Source: Bradyrhizobium sp. ARR65 (GTDB lineage: Bacteria; Pseudomonadota; Alphaproteobacteria; Rhizobiales; Xanthobacteraceae). From it: a stretch of DNA of 61,839 nt. Location of the stretch: assembly GCF_000472385.1 (NCBI RefSeq), contig NZ_AWZU01000049.1, forward strand, positions 248 through 62,086, written 5' to 3'. Shown here piece by piece: positions 18,974 through 27,714 of this stretch; the stretch's first letter is position 1, and every line of letters begins with the position of its first letter. The notes beneath the pieces were generated by a model. The model saw only the letters and a program-made list of their open reading frames with translations. It ran no database searches and had not been told where the DNA came from. Position numbers and translations under genes: made by a program.

Positions 18974-19939
18974 ATGCGGCAGACAAGCTCATCTCGGTCG
19001 CAAAGAGTGATCGCGGCGCTTGCGACCGCCGCCACGCTCGTGCTCTCGGCGGCCGCGGGCGCACAGGACAAAGGCGACGCAAAAATCGAATTGTGGGACG
19101 GCCAGCGCGCGCTCGCGCATATTGCCGATCTGTTGCGCTTCACCCCGCGCGCGATCGATACACCGGGCCATCAGCAGGCGATCGACTACATCAAGACCGA
19201 GATGGCCAAAACCAGCGCGGATGCGGTCACCACCCAGCGCTGGGACTACAAGGATGAGGCCGGCAAATCGCATGCGATGACCAACATCATCGCCCGCTTT
19301 CAACCGGCCAATCCGCGCCGCATGATCGTTGCGACCCATTATGACAGCATCGTGCACGCCTATCGCGACGCCCAAAATCCCAAGGCGCGGATGCCCGGCG
19401 CCAACAACTCGGCTTCCGGCGTCGCCGTGCTGCTCGAGACCGCGCGCGTGCTGTCGCTCCTGCCAAAGCCCGCCGTCGGGATCGACATGATCTTCTTCGA
19501 CGGCGAGGAAGGGCCGAAGGCGCTCGGGGCCGGCGATCCCGACTGGCACCCGATCGGCTCGCCTTATTTTACCGCGCATCTGCACGACTACTATCCGACC
19601 GCCAAGCCGGAAAAGGCCGTGGTATTCGACATGGTCTGCGACCGGGATCTCGAGCTGAAGCCCGAACCTTCCTCGCTGGCCTCCGCCATGCCAGAGGTGA
19701 AGAAGTTCTGGAGCGCAGGACTTGCGATCGCGCCCAAGGCGTTTTCGACGAAGACAACGAGCTATCCGATCAGCGACGATCACACCGCACTCGCGGCCGC
19801 CGGCATTCCGAGCTTTCTCGTGATCGATTTCGAGTACGAGCCCTATTTCAACACCACGCAGGATACGATCGACAAATGCTCGGCCGGCAGTCTCGAGGCA
19901 GTCGGGCGGACGTTGCTGCAGTATCTGTATTTGCCGTAA
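18974..19939 (+). CDS. Exported M28/glutaminyl-cyclase-like protein, metal ligand altered
   Basis: 321 residues with a signal peptide (RVIAALATAATLVLSAAAGA) and an M28 zinc-hydrolase fold. Recognisable blocks are MIVATHYDS, PGANNSASGVAVLLETAR, IDMIFFDGEEGPKALG and ISDDHTALAAAGIPSFLVIDFEY ending in NTTQDTIDKC, which resembles glutaminyl-peptide cyclotransferases. In the metal block the usual acidic pair (GADD or GATD) is GANN, so the bridging Asp ligand is missing. ATG 18974 is 13 bases after the membrane gene, forming a three-gene operon. It may be a pseudoenzyme or use one metal. Confidence 0.8.
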   Translation: MRQTSSSRSQRVIAALATAATLVLSAAAGAQDKGDAKIELWDGQRALAHIADLLRFTPRAIDTPGHQQAIDYIKTEMAKTSADAVTTQRWDYKDEAGKSHAMTNIIARFQPANPRRMIVATHYDSIVHAYRDAQNPKARMPGANNSASGVAVLLETARVLSLLPKPAVGIDMIFFDGEEGPKALGAGDPDWHPIGSPYFTAHLHDYYPTAKPEKAVVFDMVCDRDLELKPEPSSLASAMPEVKKFWSAGLAIAPKAFSTKTTSYPISDDHTALAAAGIPSFLVIDFEYEPYFNTTQDTIDKCSAGSLEAVGRTLLQYLYLP

Positions 19940-20076
19940 CTGCGCCCTCTCCCGCGCCCGGGACGATGGAGAACCCAGCGGGGGACCTTGATCTCTCCGG
20001 CGGTTACGCAAAAAGGGACATGCAAGGCGGAGGCGTTTGCCGCGCCGCACGCAAAGCAATTTGCTGGGAGGAGAGG

Positions 20077-21144
20077 ATGAGCAAGACATTTACGACGCCG
20101 ACGCCGTGTAACGCCGGCGGGATCAACGCAAGCAGTGATGCCGGGCTGTCGCGACGAACCCTGCTCGCAGCGCTGGCGGCGGCTCCCGTCGCCGCGGCGG
20201 AGATGCAGCCGGCCGTCGCCGCCGAAGCGGGTCCGGCCGATGCCGTGCAAGCGGCGCAGACCGCGCTGAAGAACGCAAGCGGCACCAAGCTCGTGATCCT
20301 CGGCACCACCGGGGGACCGGCGCCGATGCTGCCGGGCCGCACCCGCCACATGACCTCGCATGTCATGCTCAGCAACGGCGCGGCCTATGTGCTCGACTGC
20401 GGGCTGGGTGTGACCAATCAGTATGCTCGCACCGGGATTCCCTTCAGCGCGCTCAAATCGATTTTTCTCACCCATCATCATCCCGACCACAATGTCGAAT
20501 ACGGCCCGCTGCTGATCGTCGGCTGGGTGCAGGGCATGCCGCTCACCGTCCGCGTCTTCGGGCCGCCGCCGCTGAAACAGATGACCGAGGATTTCCTGCG
20601 CGCCTACAAGCAGACGGTCGAGTTCTGGTCGGAAGACTTCCACCTTGCGCCGCTCACCTCGCTCGAGGTGCAGGAGATCTCGAGCGTCGGCCCGGTGATG
20701 CAGGACGACAACGTCAAGGTCTCCGCCACCATCGTCAACCATCCGCCGGTGACGCCGGCGCTCGGCTATCGATTCGATTTCAGGGATCGCTCGATCGCCT
20801 TCTCCGGCGATACCACGGCGGTCGAGGCCATGGCGCAGATCGCGAAGGGCGCCGATGTCCTGGTGCACGAGGCGCTCTATTTGCCGGCGCTCGACGCCTA
20901 TTTGCGCGATCGCATCGCCAAGGGCTTTCCGGTCAAATACGACGCGTTCATGGCGCATATGAAGGCCGATCATGCACCCGTCGAGGATGTCGGCCGCATC
21001 GCCCAGGAAGCCGGCGTCAAGACGCTGGTGCTCTCGCATCTGACGCCGGGCCTCGACAGCATCAAGGAAGAGGATTGGCGCGACGGCGCGGCCAAGAATT
21101 TCAAGGGCGAGATTATCGTGGCGAGAGACCTGATGGTGATCTAG
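20077..21144 (+). CDS. Tat-exported metallo-beta-lactamase-fold hydrolase
   Basis: 355 residues. A twin-arginine signal (LSRRTLLAALAAAP) leads into an MBL domain with the zinc motif FLTHHHPDHNVEYG, HP in IVNHPPVTP, the Asp in IAFSGDTT, and a final His in LVLSHLTPG. The overall pattern is close to RNase Z/arylsulfatase-like exported MBL proteins. The start follows GGGAGGAGAGG. It may be co-transcribed with the M28-like gene 137 bases upstream. Substrate unknown. Confidence 0.86.
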   Translation: MSKTFTTPTPCNAGGINASSDAGLSRRTLLAALAAAPVAAAEMQPAVAAEAGPADAVQAAQTALKNASGTKLVILGTTGGPAPMLPGRTRHMTSHVMLSNGAAYVLDCGLGVTNQYARTGIPFSALKSIFLTHHHPDHNVEYGPLLIVGWVQGMPLTVRVFGPPPLKQMTEDFLRAYKQTVEFWSEDFHLAPLTSLEVQEISSVGPVMQDDNVKVSATIVNHPPVTPALGYRFDFRDRSIAFSGDTTAVEAMAQIAKGADVLVHEALYLPALDAYLRDRIAKGFPVKYDAFMAHMKADHAPVEDVGRIAQEAGVKTLVLSHLTPGLDSIKEEDWRDGAAKNFKGEIIVARDLMVI

Positions 21145-21338
21145 CAGAGCCAGGCGAAGGCTAACGCAGGATGGTCCTGCACTGAGGCAAATGTCAGTGT
21201 TCCCCCTTGAGGAGGCGCGTTAGCGCCTGTCTCAAAGGGCGACGGTCCGGCGCTCGCAGCGAGGCCGTTCATCGCTGTCGCGAGACTCGAACAATGACGG
21301 GGCAGGACGGTCGTTTGCTTCAGCCAAGCGACGGCACT

Positions 21339-23027
21339 CTAAGCGAGCCCCGCCCGCTCCCGCAGCATCGCATCGAAGGCGTGCTTGATGGCGCGGACGG
21401 CTGGGTCCTTGTAGGGGAAGTCCGGATTGTCGTTGTGCACCAGCATCGAGGCATTGACCTCGAACACGACAAGGTTGCCGTCGCGGTCGAGGCCGCAATC
21501 GATGCCGAAATAATCCAGCCCGATCCGCTCGCGGATCGTACGCAGCGCCTGGAAATTTGCTTCCGTGAAGACGGTGCCGGGCTCGGCGAGAAACGCCGCC
21601 TCCTCCTGCTGCATCCAGGGGCGATCGCCCATATCGGTATTATCGTGATGCAGCTTCCAATCGCTTCCGATCGCGAGATGATAGGGCAGGATCTCGTTGC
21701 CAGCGAACAGAAAGCGGTATTTCCGGAAATATCCGTCGCCCGAGGCGTAATCGATATATTCGATCAGGTAGCGGTCGCCATCGCGATGTTGCGTCAGAAA
21801 GGCCGCGAGCTCATCGAGGCTCGCGGCCTTTTCGAAGTCATCGCCGCCATGCGTGCCGGCCGGCCGCGCCAGCACGGGACATGCGAACGGCAGTGCTTGC
21901 GCCAGCGCCTCCGGCGAGACATCGGCGCCGGCATCGAGGCGCAGGATCTGCGGAATTCGGCAGCCGGCAATACCGGGCAGCAGCTCCGCGACGGCATCCC
22001 GCGTGGTGCGCTGTATTCTTGCGGGATCATTGATGACGGGCTTGTCGAGCTTTGCGACCAATGCTGCGGCCAAGGACAAGGTCGCGCCGGCCTGGTCCGG
22101 GTCCGAAATCAGGTTGACCACAAGCTGGACATCGCCGAGCGAAGCGACATCCACCGTGCCCTCCTCGAACACCGCCAGCGTATCCGCATCATAGGCCGCG
22201 TCCGAAAACAGATAGTTGGATGGCGTATTGCCGCCGAAGGGCGCGTAGAGGGCGAGCAGGCGAAAATCCGCAGGCGATTTCGCCGCGCGGCGCCGGATCA
22301 GCGGCTGGATCTGCGCGGCTTGCGCGTAGGCGAGCCGGGCGGCGTCGGCCTCGCCCATGTCCTGCCTGATCCCGCCGATCCAATAGAGGCTTTCGGCATC
22401 ACGCGGATTGACGTCGACCGCCGCCTGGAAATGCGACAACGCTTCCTTCGTCTCGTTCAGCGCGAAGCAGGCTTTGCCGAGCTGGTGGCGAAGCTGCGCG
22501 TCCTGCGGCCGCTCCGCCGCAAGTTCGGACAACAGGGCCTTGGCCACGAGATGTTGCCCGGTCGCCATCAAGGCCTGGACGAGATTGGTGCGCGAGGGCC
22601 AATGCCCAGGGTTCAGCTTCAGTGCTTCGATATAGAGCGCGATCGCAGCCTGCGCGTTGCCGGTCTCGAACTGCGCATTGCCGAGATTGCACCAGCAAGC
22701 GGTGAGCGTCGGCTTCAGCCGCAGCGCACTCTTGTACTGCTCGGTTGCGGACAAGAACTGCCGGCCGACCATATAGGCGTTGCCGAGCCTGGCGTAGAGC
22801 TCGGCCAGGATGTCAACGGCGATCTGATCGAGGCCGATTGTTTCGGCGTGATCGAGCCCGCTTCTATAAGCAGCGATCGCCTGGCCGATCTGGCCCGTAG
22901 CGTAATGCTGTTGTCCGATCAGGATCTGGCGGTTGATGTGTGACGCAACCTCTTCGACAGAGGAAGGGGCGACGGGTAGCGCACTAAGATTCACAGGGAA
23001 GGCTCTCGGCAGGAAATGGTTAACCAT
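21339..23027 (-). CDS. TPR protein fused to an ATP-grasp domain
   Basis: 562 residues: about six tetratricopeptide repeats (residues 20-240; for example NAQFETGNAQAAIALYIEALKLNP), a central region, then an ATP-grasp-type domain near 330-560. ATP-grasp hallmarks are ARPAGTHGGDDFEKA, YLIEYIDYASGDGYFRKYRF, and the metal-binding GLDRDGNLVVFEVNASM. ATP-grasp enzymes form acid-amine or acid-thiol bonds; the TPR part suggests a protein or peptide substrate. ATG 23027 is chosen because the upstream extension is Arg-rich and unlike TPR; a hairpin sits just before it. Confidence 0.8.
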   Translation of the reverse strand: MVNHFLPRAFPVNLSALPVAPSSVEEVASHINRQILIGQQHYATGQIGQAIAAYRSGLDHAETIGLDQIAVDILAELYARLGNAYMVGRQFLSATEQYKSALRLKPTLTACWCNLGNAQFETGNAQAAIALYIEALKLNPGHWPSRTNLVQALMATGQHLVAKALLSELAAERPQDAQLRHQLGKACFALNETKEALSHFQAAVDVNPRDAESLYWIGGIRQDMGEADAARLAYAQAAQIQPLIRRRAAKSPADFRLLALYAPFGGNTPSNYLFSDAAYDADTLAVFEEGTVDVASLGDVQLVVNLISDPDQAGATLSLAAALVAKLDKPVINDPARIQRTTRDAVAELLPGIAGCRIPQILRLDAGADVSPEALAQALPFACPVLARPAGTHGGDDFEKAASLDELAAFLTQHRDGDRYLIEYIDYASGDGYFRKYRFLFAGNEILPYHLAIGSDWKLHHDNTDMGDRPWMQQEEAAFLAEPGTVFTEANFQALRTIRERIGLDYFGIDCGLDRDGNLVVFEVNASMLVHNDNPDFPYKDPAVRAIKHAFDAMLRERAGLA

Positions 23028-23032
23028 GCCCA

Positions 23033-23051
23033 CGGTTTGGTAAACAAACCG
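23033..23051 (-). promoter_or_regulatory. Inverted repeat directly before the TPR/ATP-grasp start codon
   Basis: CGGTTTG and CAAACCG are exact complements five bases apart, ending five bases before the ATG at 23027. No Shine-Dalgarno sequence is seen. It could be an operator or an mRNA hairpin that controls initiation. Confidence 0.55.
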
Positions 23052-23366
23052 TTCCGCCGGAGATCGCCGGCCGCGCCACAGCCGCTGCCGTCGCGCCTTC
23101 GCGGGCGCCCTCGATTGTGGCAACGCGACCAGGAAACGCGCGAATCGGCGCGAACGGGACGCGATCGGGGCCTGCGAGGCCCCATGAAAATCGTTAAGGA
23201 ACTCTTTCGCCCTCCGGCCCACGCCGGGAAAAAGTCAAGCCGTAGATCGAGTTAGCCGCAGACAGCACGAGTCGGACACTGTCGCGCCAATTTCATGACC
23301 GACTGCCACAAAATGGCGACAATCGGAAAACCAATTGTTACCTGTAAAGTTTGGGGACCAGCGCCA

Positions 23367-23975
23367 GTGTTCGGATCGCGTCAAGCTGCACTGATGGCAG
23401 CAGCGATGGCCGTCGTGTTTGTGCTGCAGCCGTCGCGCGCGGTTGCGGGCTGGTGGAACCGCGCGCCGGCCGATTTCGAGGAATGCGCCGAGCTCGCCGG
23501 CAAGGCCGCAACCCAGCAAGAGCGGACGTCCGCGCTCGCCGATTGCAATGCCAAGTTCGCCGGCCGACGCAAGCCCGGCGGCGGCTATACTTATTATGAT
23601 TTCCTGCAGGACCGCAGCTTCGATATCGCCGGTCCCAATCCGACGCCGGAAGAGCAGAGATATATCGACCAGCAATATGCGCTCTATCTCGAGCGGCAGC
23701 GGCGCAGCAACATCGTGGCCGCTTTCGCCGCCAAGCAGCAGGAACAGGAGCAAGAGCCGCAGCCGGTGTCGCTGCGAACGCCAACGGAACGCGTGCCGCT
23801 TCCGCAGGCGCGGCCGAGCAAGCTGATCGCCAATCAGGCCGCAAATAATTCGCGCACGCGCGATTGCGTGAAACCGTCGTTGTCCTGCGAATGGCCGCGC
23901 CTGTCGGAAACGATCAACGACCTGAAGAAAAGGCTGTTCGGCGCAACGACGCCGACCAAGGGCAAGAAGAGCTGA
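23367..23975 (+). CDS. Exported hypothetical protein
   Basis: 202 residues with a signal peptide (ALMAAAMAVVFVLQPSRAVAG) followed by WWNRAPADFEECAEL, a tyrosine-rich YTYYDFLQDRSFDIAGPNPTPEEQRYIDQQY segment split over residues 75-110, and a Gln/Glu-rich linker. A C-terminal CVKPSLSCEWPRLSE block with two Cys follows. GTG 23367 follows GGGGACCAGCGCCA and gives a clean signal peptide; ATG 23295 is an alternative. It looks like a conserved secreted or periplasmic protein of unknown role, divergent from the TPR/ATP-grasp gene. Confidence 0.7.
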   Translation: MFGSRQAALMAAAMAVVFVLQPSRAVAGWWNRAPADFEECAELAGKAATQQERTSALADCNAKFAGRRKPGGGYTYYDFLQDRSFDIAGPNPTPEEQRYIDQQYALYLERQRRSNIVAAFAAKQQEQEQEPQPVSLRTPTERVPLPQARPSKLIANQAANNSRTRDCVKPSLSCEWPRLSETINDLKKRLFGATTPTKGKKS

Positions 23976-24059
23976 CGGCGTCTGGGCGCCGGTCCGCGCT
24001 TGCGGACCGAGAGGGACACGTGAACCGAAAGCATCGCTCTGTACTGAGGCGGGCTCCCA

Positions 24060-24152
24060 ACCATCGCCGCGATCCTGAGGTGCCGTCGCCAACGGGTCCG
24101 CGCAAAGCTCGGCCCGATGAAAGGCTCCGCGGCGGCCTCAAAGGATGACGGC
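24060..24152. repeat. Family C repeat, copy 2 (degenerate)
   Basis: GATCCTGAGG, GGGTCCGCGCAAAGC, CCCGATGAAAGGCTCCGCG and CTCAAAGGATGACGG match the order in copies at 33355 and 61556. It lies between two convergent small genes. Confidence 0.6.
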
Positions 24153-24187
24153 GATGGTTGGGAGTCCTTTGACTTGAGCAATCTCCC

Positions 24188-24415
24188 TTAATGCCCGTGC
24201 GTCCGCTTCACATGATGGCGTTGCAGCGGGGCCGGCGGATTGGCCGGGACCGATGACGGGCCGGCCGTAAAGGTCGTCGATGTCGCCCTTCTCTGCTCCT
24301 GCAACCGCGCGTCGTAACCGGGCGACGGCGTCACCGTGGGCGGCGCAGCATGCGCGGCGACGGTGAAGCTTGCGGTCGTGAGAGCCAGGATGGCTGCAGC
24401 CATGGATCGGCGCAT
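24188..24415 (-). CDS. Small secreted proline-rich protein
   Basis: 75 residues: signal peptide MRRSMAAAILALTTASFTVA then APPTVTPSPGYDARLQEQRR, a Pro/Ser linker and a His/Arg-rich tail (RHHVKRTHGH). ATG 24415 is preceded by AAGGGGGGAAG. The basic His-rich end may bind metal or nucleic acid but this is a guess. No function is recognised. Confidence 0.6.
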   Translation of the reverse strand: MRRSMAAAILALTTASFTVAAHAAPPTVTPSPGYDARLQEQRRATSTTFTAGPSSVPANPPAPLQRHHVKRTHGH

Positions 24416-24567
24416 CGTCTTCCCCCCTTGATCTCGGCGGTCACGCCGCCACTCCTTCGACATCCAAGCGCAGCCGTTTCAACGCCGCAAGTCCTTGCCT
24501 TGTAACCGTCATCAGGCACCGCTATGGTTCCGCTCACAGTGGGGCAGCCTGGCGGTAGGAGCGAACG

Positions 24568-25137
24568 ATGGGTTTACTCGACGTCCTCAACGGCATGCAG
24601 CACGGTCCCCGCGGCCCTTCAGGGCCGAGCGAGCAGCAGAGCAGCGGCGGAATGTCGCCGCTTACCATGGCTATCTTGGGCTTGCTGGCCTGGAAGGCCC
24701 TCAAGCATTTCACCGGCAATCAACAGAGCGCGCCAAGCACGGCGCCGACGCCTGCACCTGCGCCACCTCCCTCAAGCACACCCGGCGGGGGTGGCCTCGG
24801 CGACATCTTGAGGGGCCCCTTGGGCGGCGCGCTCGCTGGGGGTGCCGCAGGCAGCGTGCTTTCGGGTGGACTGTCCGACCTGCTCAGGCAGTTGCAGCAG
24901 GCCGGTCATGGCGAGACGGCCAATTCCTGGGTCAGCCCGGGGCCGAACAAGCAGATCGCGCCGGGCGATCTCGCCAATGCCCTTGGCGCCGACCAGATCG
25001 ATCAGCTTTCGGCACAGAGCGGCTTGTCGCGCGACGATTTGCTCAATGGCCTCAGTCAATATCTGCCGCGCGTGGTCGATCATCTGACGCCGGAGGGACG
25101 GCTCCCGACCGAGGATGAGATGTCGGAACGCATCTGA
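24568..25137 (+). CDS. YidB/DUF937 family protein
   Basis: 189 residues: MGLLDVLNGMQ start, a Pro-rich linker (about 55-75), a Gly-rich segment, and the DUF937 helical domain with LSDLLRQLQQAGHGETANSWVS, NKQIAPGDLANALG and LSRDDLLNGLSQYLPRVVDHLTPEG. The family is common in Proteobacteria with no settled function. GGTAGGAGCGAACG precedes the ATG. It is 46 bases ahead of the GlsB/YeaQ gene. Confidence 0.88.
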   Translation: MGLLDVLNGMQHGPRGPSGPSEQQSSGGMSPLTMAILGLLAWKALKHFTGNQQSAPSTAPTPAPAPPPSSTPGGGGLGDILRGPLGGALAGGAAGSVLSGGLSDLLRQLQQAGHGETANSWVSPGPNKQIAPGDLANALGADQIDQLSAQSGLSRDDLLNGLSQYLPRVVDHLTPEGRLPTEDEMSERI

Positions 25138-25183
25138 TCGCCGCGGCCACTGCATTTTTGTTGTTGGGAAAGGGACAGCAATT

Positions 25184-25459
25184 ATGGGCGGCATAATCTA
25201 CATCATCGTCGTCGGCTTCGTGGCCGGCATCATCGCGCGTTTCCTGTCGCCGGGACCGAACAATCCGTCAGGCTTCATCCTGACCACCGTGCTCGGCATC
25301 GCCGGCGCATTTCTGGCAACCTGGGTCGGCCAGGCGATCGGCCATTACAGCCCGGAGCAGGGCGCCGGCTTCATCACCGCCACCATCGGCGCCCTGGTGG
25401 TGCTGTTCATCTGGAATCGCCTGGTCGCCAGCGGCGTGATCCGCGATTACAATCGCTAG
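25184..25459 (+). CDS. GlsB/YeaQ/YmgE-type small membrane protein
   Basis: 91 residues with three hydrophobic segments: IIYIIVVGFVAGIIARFL, FILTTVLGIAGAFLATWVG and GFITATIGALVVLFIWNRL. The glycine-rich pattern is typical of transglycosylase-associated/GlsB-YeaQ proteins linked to envelope stress. ATG 25184 follows AAAGGGACAG. It is probably an operon with the YidB-like gene. Confidence 0.9.
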   Translation: MGGIIYIIVVGFVAGIIARFLSPGPNNPSGFILTTVLGIAGAFLATWVGQAIGHYSPEQGAGFITATIGALVVLFIWNRLVASGVIRDYNR

Positions 25460-25466
25460 CACGATC

Positions 25467-25545
25467 CGTCATTCCGGGGCGCTGCAAAGCATCGAACCCG
25501 GAATCTCGAGACTCCGGGTTCGCGCCAGCGCGCCCCGCAATGACG
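25467..25545. repeat. Family A palindromic repeat, copy 1
   Basis: CGTCATTCCGGGGCGC at one end mirrors GCGCCCCGCAATGACG at the other, with an inner CCCGGAATCTCGAGACTCCGGG palindrome (arms only as read here). Other copies: 35125 and 50922. It sits between convergent genes. Confidence 0.8.
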
Positions 25546-25555
25546 TGCATCAGTT

Positions 25556-26341
25556 TCAAAAAATCAGATGCATGCCGGCATCCATGCGGACGCATTCGCC
25601 GGTCATGTTGCTCGAGGCGGGGGTCGCTAGAAAATAGACGAGCTGCGCGATGTCCTCGGCGGTCGAGGCGACCTTCAGCGGCACCTTCGCCACCACCGCA
25701 TCGCGCACTTGCTTGGCACCGGCTTCGCCGCGCCCCTTGGTGAACCAGGGCGTGTCGATATAGCCCGGGCAAACCGTGTTGACGCGGATGGCGGGCGCGA
25801 GCGCACGCGCCAGCGACAAGGTCATGGCGTTGAGCGCGCCCTTGCTGGCGACATAGGCCACCGACGAGCCGCCGCCGCTGATGCCGGCAACCGAGGAGAC
25901 GTTGACCACCGTGGCCGCGCGCCCCGACGCCTTCGCGCTCGCTTCCAGTAGCGATCGCGCGGCGCGGATCATCTGATACGGCCCGATGGTGTTGACCGCG
26001 TAGATGCGCTGAAAATCCTCGGCTGACAGGCCGTCGAGATTGTCATGCGGCACATGCTTGGTTGTGCCGGCATTGTTGATCAGCGCGTCGAGCTTGCCCC
26101 AGGGCGTCGCCGCGGCAACGATTTTCTTGCAATCCTCGTCGCGCGACACGTCGCCCTGCACCACCAGAACCTCGGCGGCGCCCGCCTTGCGGCAGGCTTC
26201 CGCAGTCGCCTCGGCCTCGTTCTGGCTATTGGAATAATTGACCACGATGCGCCCGCCGGCCTTGGCAAACAAGCCCGCGGTCGCGGCGCCAAGCCCCGAC
26301 GCCGAACCCGTCACGATCGCGCACAAACCATCCTTCGACAT
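25556..26341 (-). CDS. Short-chain dehydrogenase/reductase
   Basis: 261 residues, classical SDR: TGSASGLG cofactor motif at residues 11-18, NNAG in ALINNAGTTKH, catalytic Ser in VNVSSVAG, Tyr/Lys in AYVASKGAL, and PGYID after the active site. It oxidises or reduces a hydroxyl/keto group with NAD(P). ATG 26341 has AAGGGGAAGCG before it. It is divergent from the acyl-CoA dehydrogenase pair and may supply the hydroxyacyl step of the same pathway. Confidence 0.9.
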   Translation of the reverse strand: MSKDGLCAIVTGSASGLGAATAGLFAKAGGRIVVNYSNSQNEAEATAEACRKAGAAEVLVVQGDVSRDEDCKKIVAAATPWGKLDALINNAGTTKHVPHDNLDGLSAEDFQRIYAVNTIGPYQMIRAARSLLEASAKASGRAATVVNVSSVAGISGGGSSVAYVASKGALNAMTLSLARALAPAIRVNTVCPGYIDTPWFTKGRGEAGAKQVRDAVVAKVPLKVASTAEDIAQLVYFLATPASSNMTGECVRMDAGMHLIF

Positions 26342-26631
26342 CGCTTCCCCTTGATTAGTTTTCAGGCCATCGGCGGCCAAGCCGCGCTTACCATATCGCG
26401 CGGCAAAATCGCCGCAAATCTCCAATACTCCATTGCGCGGAATTTCATGTTCCGAAGCCGCACCGCGATGGCGGCTGCCGGCTGCAATCATGCCCGCACC
26501 GCAAGCGCCCCTGCGACCAGCGCTTGTCAGGGCCATGGCTTTTCCCCATCATCCGGTGCAAGAAAAGCTCGCAGTCTGGCCCCCTTCTATCCGGGCGCGG
26601 ACGCGCCAATATCCCTAAAGCGAGGAACGCT

Positions 26632-27699
26632 GTGGCGGAGAGTGAGAACATCGTCGTCGAGACCGCGGAAAAGATTTTCACCGATCTCGCCGACGCGCAA
26701 ACCATCAACAGCGACAAGACTGGAGGTTGGAGAGCGCCGCTGTGGCAGGCGCTCAGCGAGGCCGGCCTGCCGCTGTCCTGGGTTGATGAAGACCTCGGTG
26801 GTTCAGGCGCCTCGCTTGTCGACGGATTTGGCGTGCTCGGCGCGGCCGGGCGGTTTGCGATCGCGGTGCCGCTCGCGGAGACCATGCTTGCGGGCTGGCT
26901 GCTGGCGCAGGCCAGGATCGCCTCGCCCGCGGGCGAGATGACGCTGGCACCGACAAGCCCGAAGGACCGCATCACGCTCAACGCCGACGGCACGCTCACC
27001 GGCCGCGCCCGCGGCGTGCCGTTCGCCAAGGCCGCCAAGCATATTGCCGTGCTGGCACACGGCGCGGATGGCGTTTCGATTGCACTCGTCGACGCCGCCA
27101 AGCTGCGCATCGAACCAGGCCTCAATCTTGCGAACGACAACAGCGACGTCGTGACCTTCGACAAAGTCCAGCCGATCACCGCAAAACCCGCGCCGAAAGG
27201 CTTCGACCAGAACGCGCTGATGCTGATGGGCGGCGTGGTGCGCAGCCTGCAGATCGCGGGCAGCCTGGAATCCATGCTCGACATCAGCGTGCGCTATTCG
27301 AATGAGCGCGTGGCGTTCGAGAAGAAGATCTCGAAGTTCCAGGCGGTGCAGCACAATCTCGCGCGGCTTGCCGGCGAGTCGGCCGCGGCGCTGGCGGCCG
27401 CGACTTCGGCGGCCGATACGATCGCCACCAACCCGTCCTTCACTGAGGACGCGGTTTTCCTCGAAGCCGTCGCGGCAAAGATCCGCTGCGCCGAGGCCGC
27501 CGAAAAGGGCGGCGCTATCGCGCATCAGGTGCACGGCGCGATCGGCTTCACCATCGAACACATCCTGCACCGTTACTCCTTGCGCGCACTGTCCTGGCGC
27601 GACGATTTCGGCTCCGAGAGCTACTGGGCCGTCGAGTTGGGAAAACGGATCGCCGCGCGCGGCGCCGACGAATTGTGGCCCCTGGTGGCCTCGCGCTAA
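26632..27699 (+). CDS. Acyl-CoA dehydrogenase family protein, shorter subunit
   Basis: 355 residues of acyl-CoA dehydrogenase fold with an atypical N-terminus (AESENIVVETAEKIF) and a recognisable C-terminal flavin-binding helix bundle (YSNERVAFEKKISKFQAVQ and HQVHGAIGFTIEHILHRYSL). The central beta domain is shorter than usual, the typical picture for one half of a heteromeric acyl-CoA dehydrogenase. GTG 26632 follows GAGGAACGCT. It is 15 bases from the larger partner gene. Confidence 0.88.
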   Translation: MAESENIVVETAEKIFTDLADAQTINSDKTGGWRAPLWQALSEAGLPLSWVDEDLGGSGASLVDGFGVLGAAGRFAIAVPLAETMLAGWLLAQARIASPAGEMTLAPTSPKDRITLNADGTLTGRARGVPFAKAAKHIAVLAHGADGVSIALVDAAKLRIEPGLNLANDNSDVVTFDKVQPITAKPAPKGFDQNALMLMGGVVRSLQIAGSLESMLDISVRYSNERVAFEKKISKFQAVQHNLARLAGESAAALAAATSAADTIATNPSFTEDAVFLEAVAAKIRCAEAAEKGGAIAHQVHGAIGFTIEHILHRYSLRALSWRDDFGSESYWAVELGKRIAARGADELWPLVASR

Positions 27700-27714
27700 A
27701 CGAAGGTTTTCGAT

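Noticed and set aside
19843..21039. 398-codon minus-strand frame
   Set aside because: Lies antisense to the M28-like and MBL genes, whose motifs are clear; composition typical of a shadow.
21207..22943. 578-codon plus-strand frame
   Set aside because: Antisense to the TPR/ATP-grasp gene, no recognisable domain.
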